Origin: Spirochaetaceae bacterium
GTDB taxonomy: Bacteria > Spirochaetota > Spirochaetia > Treponematales > Breznakiellaceae
Direction: 5' to 3'
Length of the DNA: 64,000 nt
NCBI GenBank assembly: GCA_031283025.1
Contig: JAITCP010000157.1
Span: 1-64,000 of the forward strand
Numbering within the stretch: the first letter of the stretch is position 1; every line of letters begins with the position of its first letter. Shown in pieces: positions 50,971 through 60,591 of the stretch. Under the pieces are notes generated by a model that saw only the letters and a program-made list of their open reading frames with translations, was not told where the DNA came from and made no database searches. Both the position numbers and the translations under genes were made by a program.

Positions 50971-53703
50971 CTATATAAGGTTGTGCTCTTTGGCGGCGGA
51001 GGATAGTACGTTGTTCCAGCGGTTCAGGGAAAGAAATGCCCGCTTGGTTTCGTTGTCATCAATCCGGCTGGCCCGTTTTTGGAGCCGCTTAAAGGCGATG
51101 CTTATGGCGGTATTCATATCAACTTCAGGGGCCCCGGTATCTTTTAAGAAACGGTAATACGCAAAAAAATAAAAAGCGTCGTTGGGGTCCATCTCTGAAA
51201 GTTCATCCCGCATTATTTGTTCCAGTTCCCGAATAGCCCCTTCCCGGTCATAATTTACCTTGCCGGAAATATGGCGGCACATTGCCAGGGTCCGGAAAGT
51301 GTGGATCATCCTGTATTGAAAATTCTCCGGAGAAAAGAGCAGCAGTTCGCATTGGGAAAAACCGCTGGACCAGTCGGGCTGTTCAATCAGAATAAACTTT
51401 TGTTCCTGTCTGGATTTTCCAAAGTATGCGCCCGAAAGTTCCATTACTTTTCTATATTCACAGGAAAGGAAAGCCGCTTCTATTTCAAAGAGCTCCGCGT
51501 CCGGGCCGCTGGATTTCTTGGACACGGCCTTGCCCATATAACTTCCGGCGCGGTATATCCATGCGGCAAGGGTTTGCTTGAACTCTTTTGTTTCCGGCCC
51601 TAAGGGATTTTTTTCCAGTTTTGTAAAAATATCCAGCGCTTTTTCATAGCCGCCGGTTTCAAAACACAGCCGCCCTTCCAGAAAACGGCTTTTGTCAACC
51701 CAGCCTGGAGACACTGCCGCCAGGGACGCTTCCTGCGCCTGAACGGCAAGCTGCTTTGCTTTGGAAATATTGCCAAAAACAAAATGTACCACCGCCGCAT
51801 AATAGGCGGCTATTCCCAATTCGCCGTATTCGCCGGATTTTTCCGCATCTTCCATGGAAAAACCAAAATAATCAATGGCCTCCGGCAGACGGCGGCCCGT
51901 ATATTCAACAAGGGAAAAAAGACGGTAAATCCGGGCCAGACCGCAGCCCTGGTTTTCATTCTGAGCCATAAGCATTGCCTTTTTTACCGATTCCAGCGCG
52001 GGGCCGCGTTTGGCAATGCCCAAATAGTAAGCGGCTGCATTGGTAAAGATTCTGACCTTAAATGCGGCGGGAATTGAAGCGGGGGAGGATGGTACGTTTA
52101 ATTTGCCCGAAAGAGACTGTTCCAATTCCGCCGCAGGGATATTTATATTGAGGCTGTTATTGTCGTTTTTATTGAGGTTCTTGTCCCCATTGTGAAGGAT
52201 AGTCTGAATTTTCAGGATGCCAAGGAGTATTTCTTCCCACTCTTTACCGACTACAGCGGCAAAGTTGCCATTTTCAATGGCGTTTTCAATTTCGCTGTGG
52301 TTTTCATTTGCCATTTCGGAAGACAGCGCGTCCAGAATAAGATTTCCGTTTTCTGTTCCGCCCAGTCTTGAAAGAGCTTCCAGCAGTCCAAAACACGGCC
52401 TAAGCATCCCTTCAGCCACCCATGCAAGGAGCCGGTTTTTAACGACAGTCCGAATAGCCGCCGCGGTGTTTCCCAGGATTTTCTCCGCCTGCGGAATAAA
52501 GTGCGGATCCTTCAATTCAGTCGGGGTAAAAAGGGCAAGCGATTTTTCTATTACGGCGGGATTTTTTCCGTCTTCTTCCAGCAGTTGGGGAAGAAGGAAC
52601 GCGGGAAAGTACCGGCAATAGAGTGCGCAGCAGTATGCTATTTCCCACACGGGCAGGGGGAGCGCCGGCGGGGCTGTATTTTCTATACTTTCCGTCGCAA
52701 ATTTAACAATCCGGGGAAAAAGCTCATCCCATTTTTTTATTCCCTCCGTATTTTTAGCTGTACCGTAGACTGCTATCCGTGCCCGCTGGGGAAGGGAGCA
52801 GTACATATTTTTAATGATTTGAGAGGAGAGGGAATGGGCAAATTGGGTGTTCTCCAGAATCATATAAGGTTTGCAGCCCCTTTGCTCCGCCGCAAGCCGG
52901 TATGTTTCCAGAAGCAGGGAAAAAAAGATCGTTCCCTGCTTGATGGTAAATTCCGGCAGTTCCGTCCGCAGCCGTTCACTAAAAAGAATATCCCTTAACC
53001 GGATAAGTTCTGCATACTTTTCATTCTTTGCCAGATTGTCCTGTATTTCCGGCGTTAGCGCGTCTGTCAAACACCTGACAGCATTTTCCTGGAGGTTAAA
53101 CCGGATTATCAGCGGGGGAAAGCCCTGCGCTATTTCCCGGCAGTACTGCACAATTCCTTCCTGATCGTCCTGGTATCCGGGCCCTATAATAAGCGTATTG
53201 CCCTTGCTGCTCTGCCTTAAATACCGGTATATTTTTTCAGACCCTGTTGTTTCCCGTTCCGTTGTCCCGGTTCCCCGTATTGTCCGGATTTGGGCATAAT
53301 CGTCAATAAGGGAATTTTCAAAATCAATAAAGGATTCAAGCATTTTCCGCAATTTTGAATCGCACCAGATGCCTGTTCCCTGGCGGTGGGAGGGAAGGAA
53401 GCGGATCAAGTCCGTGAATTGTTCCTCCGGTATTTCCCCGCCTAAAATGCAAGTCTGGCCGTACAATTCAGAAGAAACCTTGTCCAGCGTATTTTTGATT
53501 GATTCCACCAGAGAAAGTATATCCATGGCAAAACCTGTTGTTTTGCCGGAGAAAACCGCGGTGATAAGTTTATGTTCTATCCGAACCGTTCCCCCAAAGG
53601 ATTTTACTGTATCGGCAATGGTTTTTTCCAATCCCTGGATTAACTCATTTCTAGTCCTTCTGAGCTGGGACTGGAACCGCAGGGAAAAAATCAGTTGAAT
53701 CAT
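50971..53703 (-). CDS. Large protein with cyclase-like, AAA-like and TPR regions
   Basis: 910 aa. Its ATG overlaps the motB stop (TAATG), so it belongs to the flagellar operon. Residues ~1-110 resemble a degenerate class III nucleotide-cyclase domain (FGGTVRIEHKLITAVFSG, with the metal Asp missing). Residues ~155-380 look like a degenerate STAND/AAA ATPase with a poor Walker A (NTLIIGPGYQDDQEG). The rest is helical repeats of TPR-like type (EYGELGIAAYYAAVVHFVFG). Similar architecture occurs in COG3899-type predicted ATPases, usually catalytic; here it looks like a scaffold. No homologue in the classical T. pallidum fla operon comes to mind. Confidence 0.72.
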   Translation of the reverse strand: MIQLIFSLRFQSQLRRTRNELIQGLEKTIADTVKSFGGTVRIEHKLITAVFSGKTTGFAMDILSLVESIKNTLDKVSSELYGQTCILGGEIPEEQFTDLIRFLPSHRQGTGIWCDSKLRKMLESFIDFENSLIDDYAQIRTIRGTGTTERETTGSEKIYRYLRQSSKGNTLIIGPGYQDDQEGIVQYCREIAQGFPPLIIRFNLQENAVRCLTDALTPEIQDNLAKNEKYAELIRLRDILFSERLRTELPEFTIKQGTIFFSLLLETYRLAAEQRGCKPYMILENTQFAHSLSSQIIKNMYCSLPQRARIAVYGTAKNTEGIKKWDELFPRIVKFATESIENTAPPALPLPVWEIAYCCALYCRYFPAFLLPQLLEEDGKNPAVIEKSLALFTPTELKDPHFIPQAEKILGNTAAAIRTVVKNRLLAWVAEGMLRPCFGLLEALSRLGGTENGNLILDALSSEMANENHSEIENAIENGNFAAVVGKEWEEILLGILKIQTILHNGDKNLNKNDNNSLNINIPAAELEQSLSGKLNVPSSPASIPAAFKVRIFTNAAAYYLGIAKRGPALESVKKAMLMAQNENQGCGLARIYRLFSLVEYTGRRLPEAIDYFGFSMEDAEKSGEYGELGIAAYYAAVVHFVFGNISKAKQLAVQAQEASLAAVSPGWVDKSRFLEGRLCFETGGYEKALDIFTKLEKNPLGPETKEFKQTLAAWIYRAGSYMGKAVSKKSSGPDAELFEIEAAFLSCEYRKVMELSGAYFGKSRQEQKFILIEQPDWSSGFSQCELLLFSPENFQYRMIHTFRTLAMCRHISGKVNYDREGAIRELEQIMRDELSEMDPNDAFYFFAYYRFLKDTGAPEVDMNTAISIAFKRLQKRASRIDDNETKRAFLSLNRWNNVLSSAAKEHNLI

Positions 53704-54428
53704 TATAAATGGGCATTGTCCAGGATCACAATGTCTACCCGGCGGTTATTGGCCCGGCCCTCGGCGGTATCGTCCCGGCTGATAGGCATGGTGGCGGCAA
53801 AACCTGCGACCTGGAAGCGGGTTTCGTCCACCCCAATGTCGGCAAGATAGTGAAGCACCGCAAGGGATCGGGCAACGGAAAGTTCCCAGTTGGAAGGCCA
53901 TTGGGCGGGGTCTGTGTCGGTCTGGTCTGTGTGGCCTTCTATACGGAACCTGCGTCCTGCCAGGTCCTGTGAATTGAGGAGGGATCCAAGCCGGAGCAGA
54001 ATGTTCCGGCTGTCTTCATAATTAATGTCAGCGCTGGCGGCGTCAAAAAATAAATCCGACGCCAGGCTGATCACTATTCCGCGTTCATCGTGGGTAATCT
54101 TGATTTTGCTGGATTTTATTTCCGGCGTAAAAAGACTCATGGCCCGCTTGGCCGCAGTCCCCAGATTGCGGCCCCGATCCATGGAGGGCAGTGACATGAT
54201 CGTGTTTCCCATGTCGGCGCTTTTGCCGGGGGAAATAGTGTTCCCTCCGGTAGACGCGCCCATGCCTATGGCGTTAAAGGCGGAAATCATCTGCTGAAGC
54301 TGTATGGGATCGGAATCGTCCGGGTTAAAGAGGGCGACAAAGAAGCAGAGCATGAGGGTAACCATGTCCGAATAGGTTACAAGCCATTCGCTTGACGCTC
54401 CCTTAATTTCCTTCTTTTTTTTTGCCAT
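53703..54428 (-). CDS. motB: Flagellar motor stator protein MotB
   Basis: 241 aa. One membrane segment with the essential Asp in VTYSDMVTLMLCFFVALF (residue ~21), and an OmpA-type peptidoglycan-binding domain (FRIEGHTDQTDTDPAQWPSN, ELSVARSLAVLHYL). MotB anchors the stator and forms the ion channel with MotA, whose gene is directly upstream on this strand (motA stop 54437, motB start 54428). Confidence 0.95.
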   Translation of the reverse strand: MAKKKKEIKGASSEWLVTYSDMVTLMLCFFVALFNPDDSDPIQLQQMISAFNAIGMGASTGGNTISPGKSADMGNTIMSLPSMDRGRNLGTAAKRAMSLFTPEIKSSKIKITHDERGIVISLASDLFFDAASADINYEDSRNILLRLGSLLNSQDLAGRRFRIEGHTDQTDTDPAQWPSNWELSVARSLAVLHYLADIGVDETRFQVAGFAATMPISRDDTAEGRANNRRVDIVILDNAHL

Positions 54429-54436
54429 CTTTGCTT

Positions 54437-55219
54437 CTAATCCTTCAATACTTCCGCTTCTACAGCTTTGCGATCCGCCGGGTCCAGATAGGAGAGAAGC
54501 TTCATTGCCAGAATCCGGGGGTTATCCCCGGCCTGAATGGAAAGAACGCCTTCTATCTGCATTTCCTTTACCAGGGTTTCCGCGTCATCCTTGCTTTTTA
54601 ATTTTCCTGCCACGGGGATCAACAGCAGGTTAGCCATCATTGATCCGTACAGGGTGGTGATAAGGGCTACCGCCATGTTGGGCCCCAGGGCGCTTTTGTC
54701 TTCCAGGTTTTTTAACATACCAATAAGCCCGATAACCGTTCCCAGCATCCCAAGGCCCGGCGCCAGCCCCGCCCACATATTAACGGCTCCGATTTTTGCC
54801 GCATGACGGTCCTGTATCTGGCTTAGCTCGTTTTCCATAAGTGTGCGTATTACTTCCGCATCCGTGCCGTCCACAACCAGCCGCAGGCCTTTTTTCATAA
54901 ATTCATCGTCAAGGTCTTCCAGTTCTTCTTCCAGGGCAAGAAGCCCTTCCCGGCGGGCTTTTTCCGACATTCCCATAAGTTTGGTTATAATTCCCTTTTC
55001 ATCAAAGGTGGTTATCTTCATGGCCAGCCCTATGATGCTAAAAATACTCAGAGCGCCGGATATGCTGCTAAAGGTAAAAAGGGCAAACCAGGAACCCAGG
55101 ACGACTATCAATACTGACGGAATATCCACAAAGGTGAGAAGGCCGGAACCTCCGACGACAATACCGAGTCCAACCATGCCAAAACAGCCGGCCAGGCCGA
55201 TTATGGTTCCTATATCCAT
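54437..55219 (-). CDS. motA: Flagellar motor stator protein MotA
   Basis: 260 aa, four membrane segments, with the conserved cytoplasmic loop containing KARREGLLALEEELED (charged residues that touch FliG) and the APGLGMLGTVIGLIGMLKNL block. MotA with MotB couples ion flow to torque. Starts shortly after flbD (55225 stop). Confidence 0.95.
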   Translation of the reverse strand: MDIGTIIGLAGCFGMVGLGIVVGGSGLLTFVDIPSVLIVVLGSWFALFTFSSISGALSIFSIIGLAMKITTFDEKGIITKLMGMSEKARREGLLALEEELEDLDDEFMKKGLRLVVDGTDAEVIRTLMENELSQIQDRHAAKIGAVNMWAGLAPGLGMLGTVIGLIGMLKNLEDKSALGPNMAVALITTLYGSMMANLLLIPVAGKLKSKDDAETLVKEMQIEGVLSIQAGDNPRILAMKLLSYLDPADRKAVEAEVLKD

Positions 55220-55224
55220 GCTAC

Positions 55225-55422
55225 CTACTCCTCATTCTTAAAGGCCCCTATCTGCTTACGGTACTCCACAATACGCCTTATTATTTCCTCAACGTTTTCA
55301 CGGACTACAACATATTTTCCTGACAGCATCAACAGGGTAGTATCAGGATGCACCTCTATGGATTCAATTTGATGGGGATTGATAAAGTATTCTTTTTCAT
55401 TCAGTCTGGTTACTTTAATCAT
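55225..55422 (-). CDS. flbD: FlbD/SwrD-type small motility protein
   Basis: 65 aa, KVTRLNEKEYFINPHQIESI followed by VVVRENVEEIIRRIVEYR, typical of FlbD between flgE and motA in spirochaetes. The Bacillus counterpart SwrD increases stator power. It is separated from flgE by ~100 bases containing a direct repeat of CCCTTTGTAAAGG. Confidence 0.9.
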   Translation of the reverse strand: MIKVTRLNEKEYFINPHQIESIEVHPDTTLLMLSGKYVVVRENVEEIIRRIVEYRKQIGAFKNEE

Positions 55423-55525
55423 AAAGCTCTAAACCCCCTTTGTAAAGGCCCTTTGTAAAGGGGAGGCCCGATGAACCGTTGATTAACTTAATGTTAGTCA
55501 TCGGTTCACCGGAACATAAAGGTTA

Positions 55526-56914
55526 CTAGCGTTTCAGCGTGAGCAATTCCTGCAAAAGCTGATCCGCTGTTTGTATAGTCCGGGAATTGGCCTGGAATCC
55601 CCGCTGGGTTACGATCATGTCAACAAACTGATCGGCTAGGTCTACGTTGGACATTTCCAGCGCACCGGATATGACCTTGCCCTTGCCGGCCACCCGTGCC
55701 GGCCCTATGTTGGCAAGGCCGGAGTTAGTGGATTGGACAAAGGTGTTTTCTCCCGCTTTTTCCAAGCCGCCCTGATTGGCAAAACTTGCCAGCGCCACCT
55801 GGCCCAAAACCCGGTTGGTTCCGTTGCTGAATACCCCGGTAATAACGCCGTTCTGGTCGATCTTGAAGTTGTCCAGATACCCCATGGCGTAGCCGTCCTG
55901 TTCCACCATTTTTGTCGAGCTTTCCTGGGCATACTGGGTAATGTTCCTCTCATAGCCGCCGACGGTTCCCAAATCCAGGGTAAAAGCCTGCCGTATGGGG
56001 GCGCCGTCCGCGCCGGGGGTTGTGCCCAGCACGTCAAAGGCGATGTTCATCACAACCTGTCCCGCTCCGCCGGATTCGTTCCCCGCGCCGTCAATAACGG
56101 AAAGTAAAAGCCCGTCATTGTCAAAGTTCACGGTGAATACATTGGGGCCGCCCGTTGCGGGGGCTGCTTCGCCCAGCCCGACCGCCGCGTTAGTGGGGGG
56201 ATCGCTTAACGGATCAACCGTAGCCGTAGCGTTCCAACTGTTATTGGCGCCGGGCACTCTGGTAAAATCAACCTGGAGGGTGTGGACATCTCCAAAGGAG
56301 TCGTACACTTTTATGGAACTGCGCCAGGTGCTGGCCCTTACCTGGGCGGGGGTGGGGTCTTCCGGGAGTTCGGGAATCCGCTTGTCCAGGTTACAGGCAA
56401 AATTTACCTGTGTAGTGGCTTTAGCGGGGTCTTTGGAACCCACGGGGATTACCAGGTCTTCCACATCCCGTGAAACATCCAGTAACTGATCCTGGGCCAT
56501 CCAGCCCTGAACCCGCATACCGTTGGCCGGATTGACCAGGGTTCCCTGATTGTCCAGGCCAAAAGTTCCCGCACGGGTATAGAAGGTTTGTTCTCCGCTC
56601 TTTAGCACAAAGAACCCCGTCCCCATAAGGGCAAGGTCTGTCGGAACCCCGGTAGTTTGGAGCGCCCCCTGAAGATGTATCGTATCTATGGAAGCAACGG
56701 ACATACCCAGGCCGACTTCTTTGGGGTTAATGCCCCCCAAGTCCTCTGTAGGCCGGGCCGCTCCGGCAAGCTGCTGGTAGAGCATATCCTGAAAATTAAC
56801 CCGGCCTCTTTTGAAGCCCGTTGTGTTGACGTTGGCAATATTATTGCCCACCACATCCATCCGGGTCTGGTGGTTTTGAAGTCCCGAAACACCGGCAAAT
56901 AAAGAACGCATCAT
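55526..56914 (-). CDS. flgE: Flagellar hook protein FlgE
   Basis: 462 aa (start could be the second Met, one codon later). N-terminal rod/hook motif ([30 protein letters not shown] in short form [12 protein letters not shown]) and C-terminal [20 protein letters not shown]. The flanks of Cys174 (NFACNL) and Lys161 (PVGSKDPAK) are spaced 13 residues apart, exactly as Lys165/Cys178 in T. denticola FlgE, which form the lysinoalanine cross-link between hook subunits. So this hook is probably covalently cross-linked. Confidence 0.95.
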   Translation of the reverse strand: MMRSLFAGVSGLQNHQTRMDVVGNNIANVNTTGFKRGRVNFQDMLYQQLAGAARPTEDLGGINPKEVGLGMSVASIDTIHLQGALQTTGVPTDLALMGTGFFVLKSGEQTFYTRAGTFGLDNQGTLVNPANGMRVQGWMAQDQLLDVSRDVEDLVIPVGSKDPAKATTQVNFACNLDKRIPELPEDPTPAQVRASTWRSSIKVYDSFGDVHTLQVDFTRVPGANNSWNATATVDPLSDPPTNAAVGLGEAAPATGGPNVFTVNFDNDGLLLSVIDGAGNESGGAGQVVMNIAFDVLGTTPGADGAPIRQAFTLDLGTVGGYERNITQYAQESSTKMVEQDGYAMGYLDNFKIDQNGVITGVFSNGTNRVLGQVALASFANQGGLEKAGENTFVQSTNSGLANIGPARVAGKGKVISGALEMSNVDLADQFVDMIVTQRGFQANSRTIQTADQLLQELLTLKR

Positions 56915-56926
56915 GATTGGTACCTC

Positions 56927-57433
56927 CTATTCAGATACTTCTGTTTCAAATACTTCGGTTACCTGGTCCCAGTCATAGTAAAAACCGTTGACTAAAACCT
57001 GGGGATCGCCCCCCTTGGTTACCGAGCGGACCACTCCCTGAACAGTTTTGAATCCGTCAAAAATTTCCACTGTTTTACCCAGGGCGGATGCGGCGCCTGA
57101 ACCGGAGATCATTTCCGCTATCCGGGCAAAGTCGCGGCTTAGGCTGTTACTGAGTTTGTTAAAACCTTCAGACATGGCCGTCATTTGTTCCAGGCTGGAA
57201 AATTGGGCCATCTGGGCGATAAACGCCTTGTCATCCATCGGGGACAGAGGGTCCTGATAGGCAAGCTGTTTCATCAATAATTGAAGAAAATCATCTTTTC
57301 CCAGGGCTTGCCGGGGGATCCTTCCGTTTTCTTTGTCCTTTTCAAAGGTTTCAAAGTTAAATTGCCTGACTTCCATGTCCCGCAGCGCTTTTTCCTGCGG
57401 ATCCATCCGCAGATTCATCTCTACTGCTGACAT
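56927..57433 (-). CDS. flgD: Flagellar hook-capping protein FlgD
   Basis: 168 aa, with LGKDDFLQLLMKQLAYQDPL, DDKAFIAQMAQFSSLEQMT and a C-terminal GTVRSVTKGGDPQVLVNG-type region (VVRSVTKGGDPQVLVNGFY). It caps the growing hook. It begins 25 bases from fliK and 12 bases from flgE. Confidence 0.92.
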   Translation of the reverse strand: MSAVEMNLRMDPQEKALRDMEVRQFNFETFEKDKENGRIPRQALGKDDFLQLLMKQLAYQDPLSPMDDKAFIAQMAQFSSLEQMTAMSEGFNKLSNSLSRDFARIAEMISGSGAASALGKTVEIFDGFKTVQGVVRSVTKGGDPQVLVNGFYYDWDQVTEVFETEVSE

Positions 57434-57457
57434 TGTTTACTCCTCTATCATTTTTGT

Positions 57458-58744
57458 TTAGACCAGCATATTAACGGCGGTAAGCCCAAAACCAAAGTTG
57501 TAAGCGCCGAATGATTCCGCCGGTTCCGCCGCCTCTTCATAAGTGGCGGCCAAACGTTCGGAAAAGAACGGTTCCGGCGCGTCTTTTTCCTGCCAACGCT
57601 GTCCGTCATTCCGGTAATCAAGGGCCGCATTCAGCGACGCTTCAAAACCGGAATCCTTAAAGGCCTGTTCCAGGGTATGAATTTCCTGTTCAAAGGCCCT
57701 TAGGGCTTCTTCGCTTTCCACGACGATATGCCCTAATATCTTGTTTTCGGCCATTTCCAGATGTATCTTAACTTTCCCCAGGGTTTCCGGTTTTAGGGAA
57801 AGCCGTATCGTGCCTTCCCCGCCGTCCCGGAGCACCACGGCGGCCTGTTTGACAATGTCCGTGGAAAGGTCTCCGTTGAGTTCCCGTGCGAGGACTTGGG
57901 CAAAGTTTTCCCCGCCGGTTCGGGTGTTGTTTTCCGTTCCGGCGGCCTCGCCGCGCCGTTCGCCCGCAGGCCGCAGTTCCAGGACGATTTCTGTTTCCGC
58001 ATGGCTGCGGACTTCTTCCGCCCCTTTAAGGCCCTGTTCGGCTATTACCCCCGCCTCCGTCCCGGTTTGGGTACGCAGATCGCGGACTTCTACGGAAATT
58101 CTGTCCCGCCGCCGTTCGGTTTTTTTGGTTTTTGGTTCGTTTTCCGTGGGCGGAACAGCTTCTTTTTTGGAACGCAGTCCCGGATTCAGGCCCGAATTCA
58201 AACCTGCATTCCGGGCTTCCGCCTCGACGGCGGTTTCCGGTTTTTCCCGGTTACGGAAGGGGAACCTGCGTTCCGCCGTATTCTTTTGCTGTTCGGTGGG
58301 CACGTCCTTTAGAACGACCTGTTCGGAAACAAGACCCTTGTCCGCCGTCCGGTCTGCCTGCAGCCGGATAAAATGTAATGCGTCTAATTCACTTTGGCGG
58401 TTTTTTTCTGCGGTTTCTTTTTGTTTTTTCCCTTTTAAGAGAGAAACGGAAACGTCGTCCCCGTCCTTCCCCAAGGGGAATTGCCGCTGCTTGCCTCCGG
58501 CAAGGCGAATGGCCTTTTCCTTGCCGTTGATTTGTGCGGTACCCGCTTCCTCAGCGGCACCCGCTTCCTCAGCGGCAGTCTTCCGGGATGCAACTGCATC
58601 CGGTTGTGTTTTTTTGTTTATTAGTCCAGCGAGTAGTTTGGCAAAGCCCCCCAGCGCGTCATTTTTACGGCCTTTTTTGGGGCTTTCCGGTCTCTCTAAC
58701 CGGCTAAGTTCCGGTTCAGTGGGCTTTTGTTCGATTGTAATCAT
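57458..58744 (-). CDS. fliK: Flagellar hook-length control protein FliK
   Basis: 428 aa from the ATG at 58744 with AGGAGG ~10 bases upstream; a longer frame overlaps flbB and lacks a site. The N-terminal three quarters are low complexity (Glu, Lys, Arg, Ala), with a short repeat EEAGAAEEAGTAQ. The C-terminal conserved domain is LSLKPETLGKVKIHLEMAENKI, trimmed here as LKPETLGKVKIHLEM and ALDYRNDG. FliK measures hook length and switches export specificity. T. pallidum calls its counterpart Tap1. Confidence 0.85.
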   Translation of the reverse strand: MITIEQKPTEPELSRLERPESPKKGRKNDALGGFAKLLAGLINKKTQPDAVASRKTAAEEAGAAEEAGTAQINGKEKAIRLAGGKQRQFPLGKDGDDVSVSLLKGKKQKETAEKNRQSELDALHFIRLQADRTADKGLVSEQVVLKDVPTEQQKNTAERRFPFRNREKPETAVEAEARNAGLNSGLNPGLRSKKEAVPPTENEPKTKKTERRRDRISVEVRDLRTQTGTEAGVIAEQGLKGAEEVRSHAETEIVLELRPAGERRGEAAGTENNTRTGGENFAQVLARELNGDLSTDIVKQAAVVLRDGGEGTIRLSLKPETLGKVKIHLEMAENKILGHIVVESEEALRAFEQEIHTLEQAFKDSGFEASLNAALDYRNDGQRWQEKDAPEPFFSERLAATYEEAAEPAESFGAYNFGFGLTAVNMLV

Positions 58745-58821
58745 CGCCGCCCGGCCTCCTCTATAGGGAAACCATGTTTCCGTAAGGAAACGGTTTCCCG
58801 GAATTCCGGAACAGCCGATTT

Positions 58822-59436
58822 TTATGGGGAACTGGCAACCATTTTCCGCTGCAGTTCCGCCGCCCTTGCGGCTCCTTCCGGCGTTGCCGCCATTAGTTGG
58901 AGCCAATAAGGAACCAGAGAGCCAGTTCCGTCCCGCTGGGCTACTTCATCGGTTTTCCGGAGTACGTCGATTGCATTCTGATCGTTCATAGCCGTAATAA
59001 TCGCCACCGCTCGCTCCGGTTGCATATTGGTCAGCCATTGGGAAATGCCCTCAACGTTTCTTTCCTTATTTTCGGCGCTTAAGAGCATATCATTTATGGA
59101 ATTTTCCATTTCATCCAGCGCTTTCTGCCGTTCTTCCAGTTCCTGGGCCATTTGTTCCAATTCGGCTATTTTTGAGGTAATTTCATCTTCCCGCTTGTCC
59201 ATGTCCAGTTCCCGCAGGGCCTCCGCCTCCAGCCGCATTGCCAGCCGTTCCGCGTCAAGGTTAAGAAAGTCGTCGGGGCCCAATTCTTCCCCGGTACGGC
59301 CTTCTTTGCCGATAAACTTGTACAGGGGAGCCAGCGTGGTCTTTGCGTCAATCACGTTCAGGTAGTCAAACCAGAGTATGCCCCCGCCTGCCAGGATGAG
59401 GATCAGTATCAATAGTATGATTATTCTGCCTGCCAC
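58822..59436 (-). CDS. flbB: Flagellar collar-type protein FlbB (periplasmic)
   Basis: 204 aa. One N-terminal membrane segment (IIILLILILILAGGGILWF), a long coiled coil (ELDMDKREDEITSKIAELEQ...EERQKALDEMENSI), then a MgtE-N/FliG-like C-terminal helical bundle (WLTNMQPERAVAIITAMNDQ). This matches Borrelia FlbB, base of the spirochaete collar. First of the operon here; the gap to the phosphoesterase is 58 bp. Confidence 0.85.
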   Translation of the reverse strand: MAGRIIILLILILILAGGGILWFDYLNVIDAKTTLAPLYKFIGKEGRTGEELGPDDFLNLDAERLAMRLEAEALRELDMDKREDEITSKIAELEQMAQELEERQKALDEMENSINDMLLSAENKERNVEGISQWLTNMQPERAVAIITAMNDQNAIDVLRKTDEVAQRDGTGSLVPYWLQLMAATPEGAARAAELQRKMVASSP

Positions 59437-59494
59437 GGCCTCCCTCCCCCAAATTAGCTCTTATTATATTATTAACGGCAAAAAAATCAAAGTG

Positions 59495-60586
59495 TTAAGG
59501 GGGCGGCCCCAACAGTTCCATCCGAGCCTTGACATAGTCCAGCCTGTCGTGGTTAAGCACTGTCCGGCGGTACGGGGTTTCCCGGAGCTTCTCTATGCGG
59601 TAATTTCCCCGGCTGACAAATTTTTTCTCCTCCCCTTCAATAAACCAGTAAACAAGGGCGATGTTTTCATCGTTCAATTCCAGGGCGGTGATGCCCCGGC
59701 GGCTGATGGCGCTGCCTGAGTTAAACAGACAGGGCACGGGAAGCTCGTCGCCGTAGAGGCTCTGGCGCAGTACATCCCGCCGCTCGGAACGCTTTAGTTT
59801 GCCCAGTTCACTGCGGAGGGCGGACACTTCCGCGGCAATGCGGCTTTTTTCCCCCTCCCGTGAAGCGGGATAATCCCTGCAAAGCCGCTCGATCTCGAAC
59901 TTGATAAAGTCATAGCGGCCCAGGGATTCAAAAAGAGAGCGGTGGGTATGGCCTATGATAGAGATGCAGTTGTTTTTCATGGAAAAAGCATAGGCCATTT
60001 TTTCTACAAAAAAACGCCGGTGGGGGTTGCGGGCGGCGGAAATGTTTTTGATGCCGAAGGGAGTCAAAATGTACCGGACGAAATTCCGGGCCAACGCGTT
60101 ATAATTGGTATAGACAGAAGAAGCCTGATGCCCGTGGTAAACAAAAATGGGGAGTTCGCTGGTTTCTATTTGAAGTATCTGGTACAGGGGATAGGGGTAA
60201 TTTTTTTCATGGACAAGGTCTTCATCATGGTTTCCCAGGGTTTTATAGAGCCGGTTTACTCCGGCAAATAAATCAAAGACCCGGTAGAGCGCCTGCCACT
60301 GCTTTTGTATGGAGGTATAGGAGTAGCGGTGCAGTTCTTCCACGTCACCGTTAAGTACCAGATTCCAGCCCTGAGGGTAATAGTAGTTTTCCAGCATGGA
60401 GATAAGGAGGGCGCCGTTTGGGGCCAGATCGTCCCGCTTTCCGCAGCCCATGTGAAGATCGCTTATCACCAGCACCTTTGTATCCTGCCCCCGCAAATCC
60501 AGGAGGGCGCGGCGCTGGTTATCCGGGGCAGTTGTTTGGACAACGGCGCTGTGCAGCGCCATATCGGGGAAAAAATTCTTTGCCAC
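59495..60586 (-). CDS. Calcineurin-like metallophosphoesterase
   Basis: 363 aa. Metal-binding motifs ISDLHMGC, NGDVEEL, GNHDED, YHGHQ and IIGHTHRS appear in the canonical order. The helical segment (ASREGEKSRIAAEVSALRSE) between the last motif and the C-terminus is an addition. Substrate unknown (nucleotide, nucleic acid or protein). It follows the DHH-CBS gene by five bases, so one operon. Confidence 0.85.
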   Translation of the reverse strand: MAKNFFPDMALHSAVVQTTAPDNQRRALLDLRGQDTKVLVISDLHMGCGKRDDLAPNGALLISMLENYYYPQGWNLVLNGDVEELHRYSYTSIQKQWQALYRVFDLFAGVNRLYKTLGNHDEDLVHEKNYPYPLYQILQIETSELPIFVYHGHQASSVYTNYNALARNFVRYILTPFGIKNISAARNPHRRFFVEKMAYAFSMKNNCISIIGHTHRSLFESLGRYDFIKFEIERLCRDYPASREGEKSRIAAEVSALRSELGKLKRSERRDVLRQSLYGDELPVPCLFNSGSAISRRGITALELNDENIALVYWFIEGEEKKFVSRGNYRIEKLRETPYRRTVLNHDRLDYVKARMELLGPPP

Positions 60587-60591
60587 TTTAA

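Noticed and set aside
57741..58766. 341-codon ORF on the plus strand
   Set aside because: Antisense to the low-complexity part of fliK; Ser/Arg/Pro-rich product is an artefact of its codon composition.
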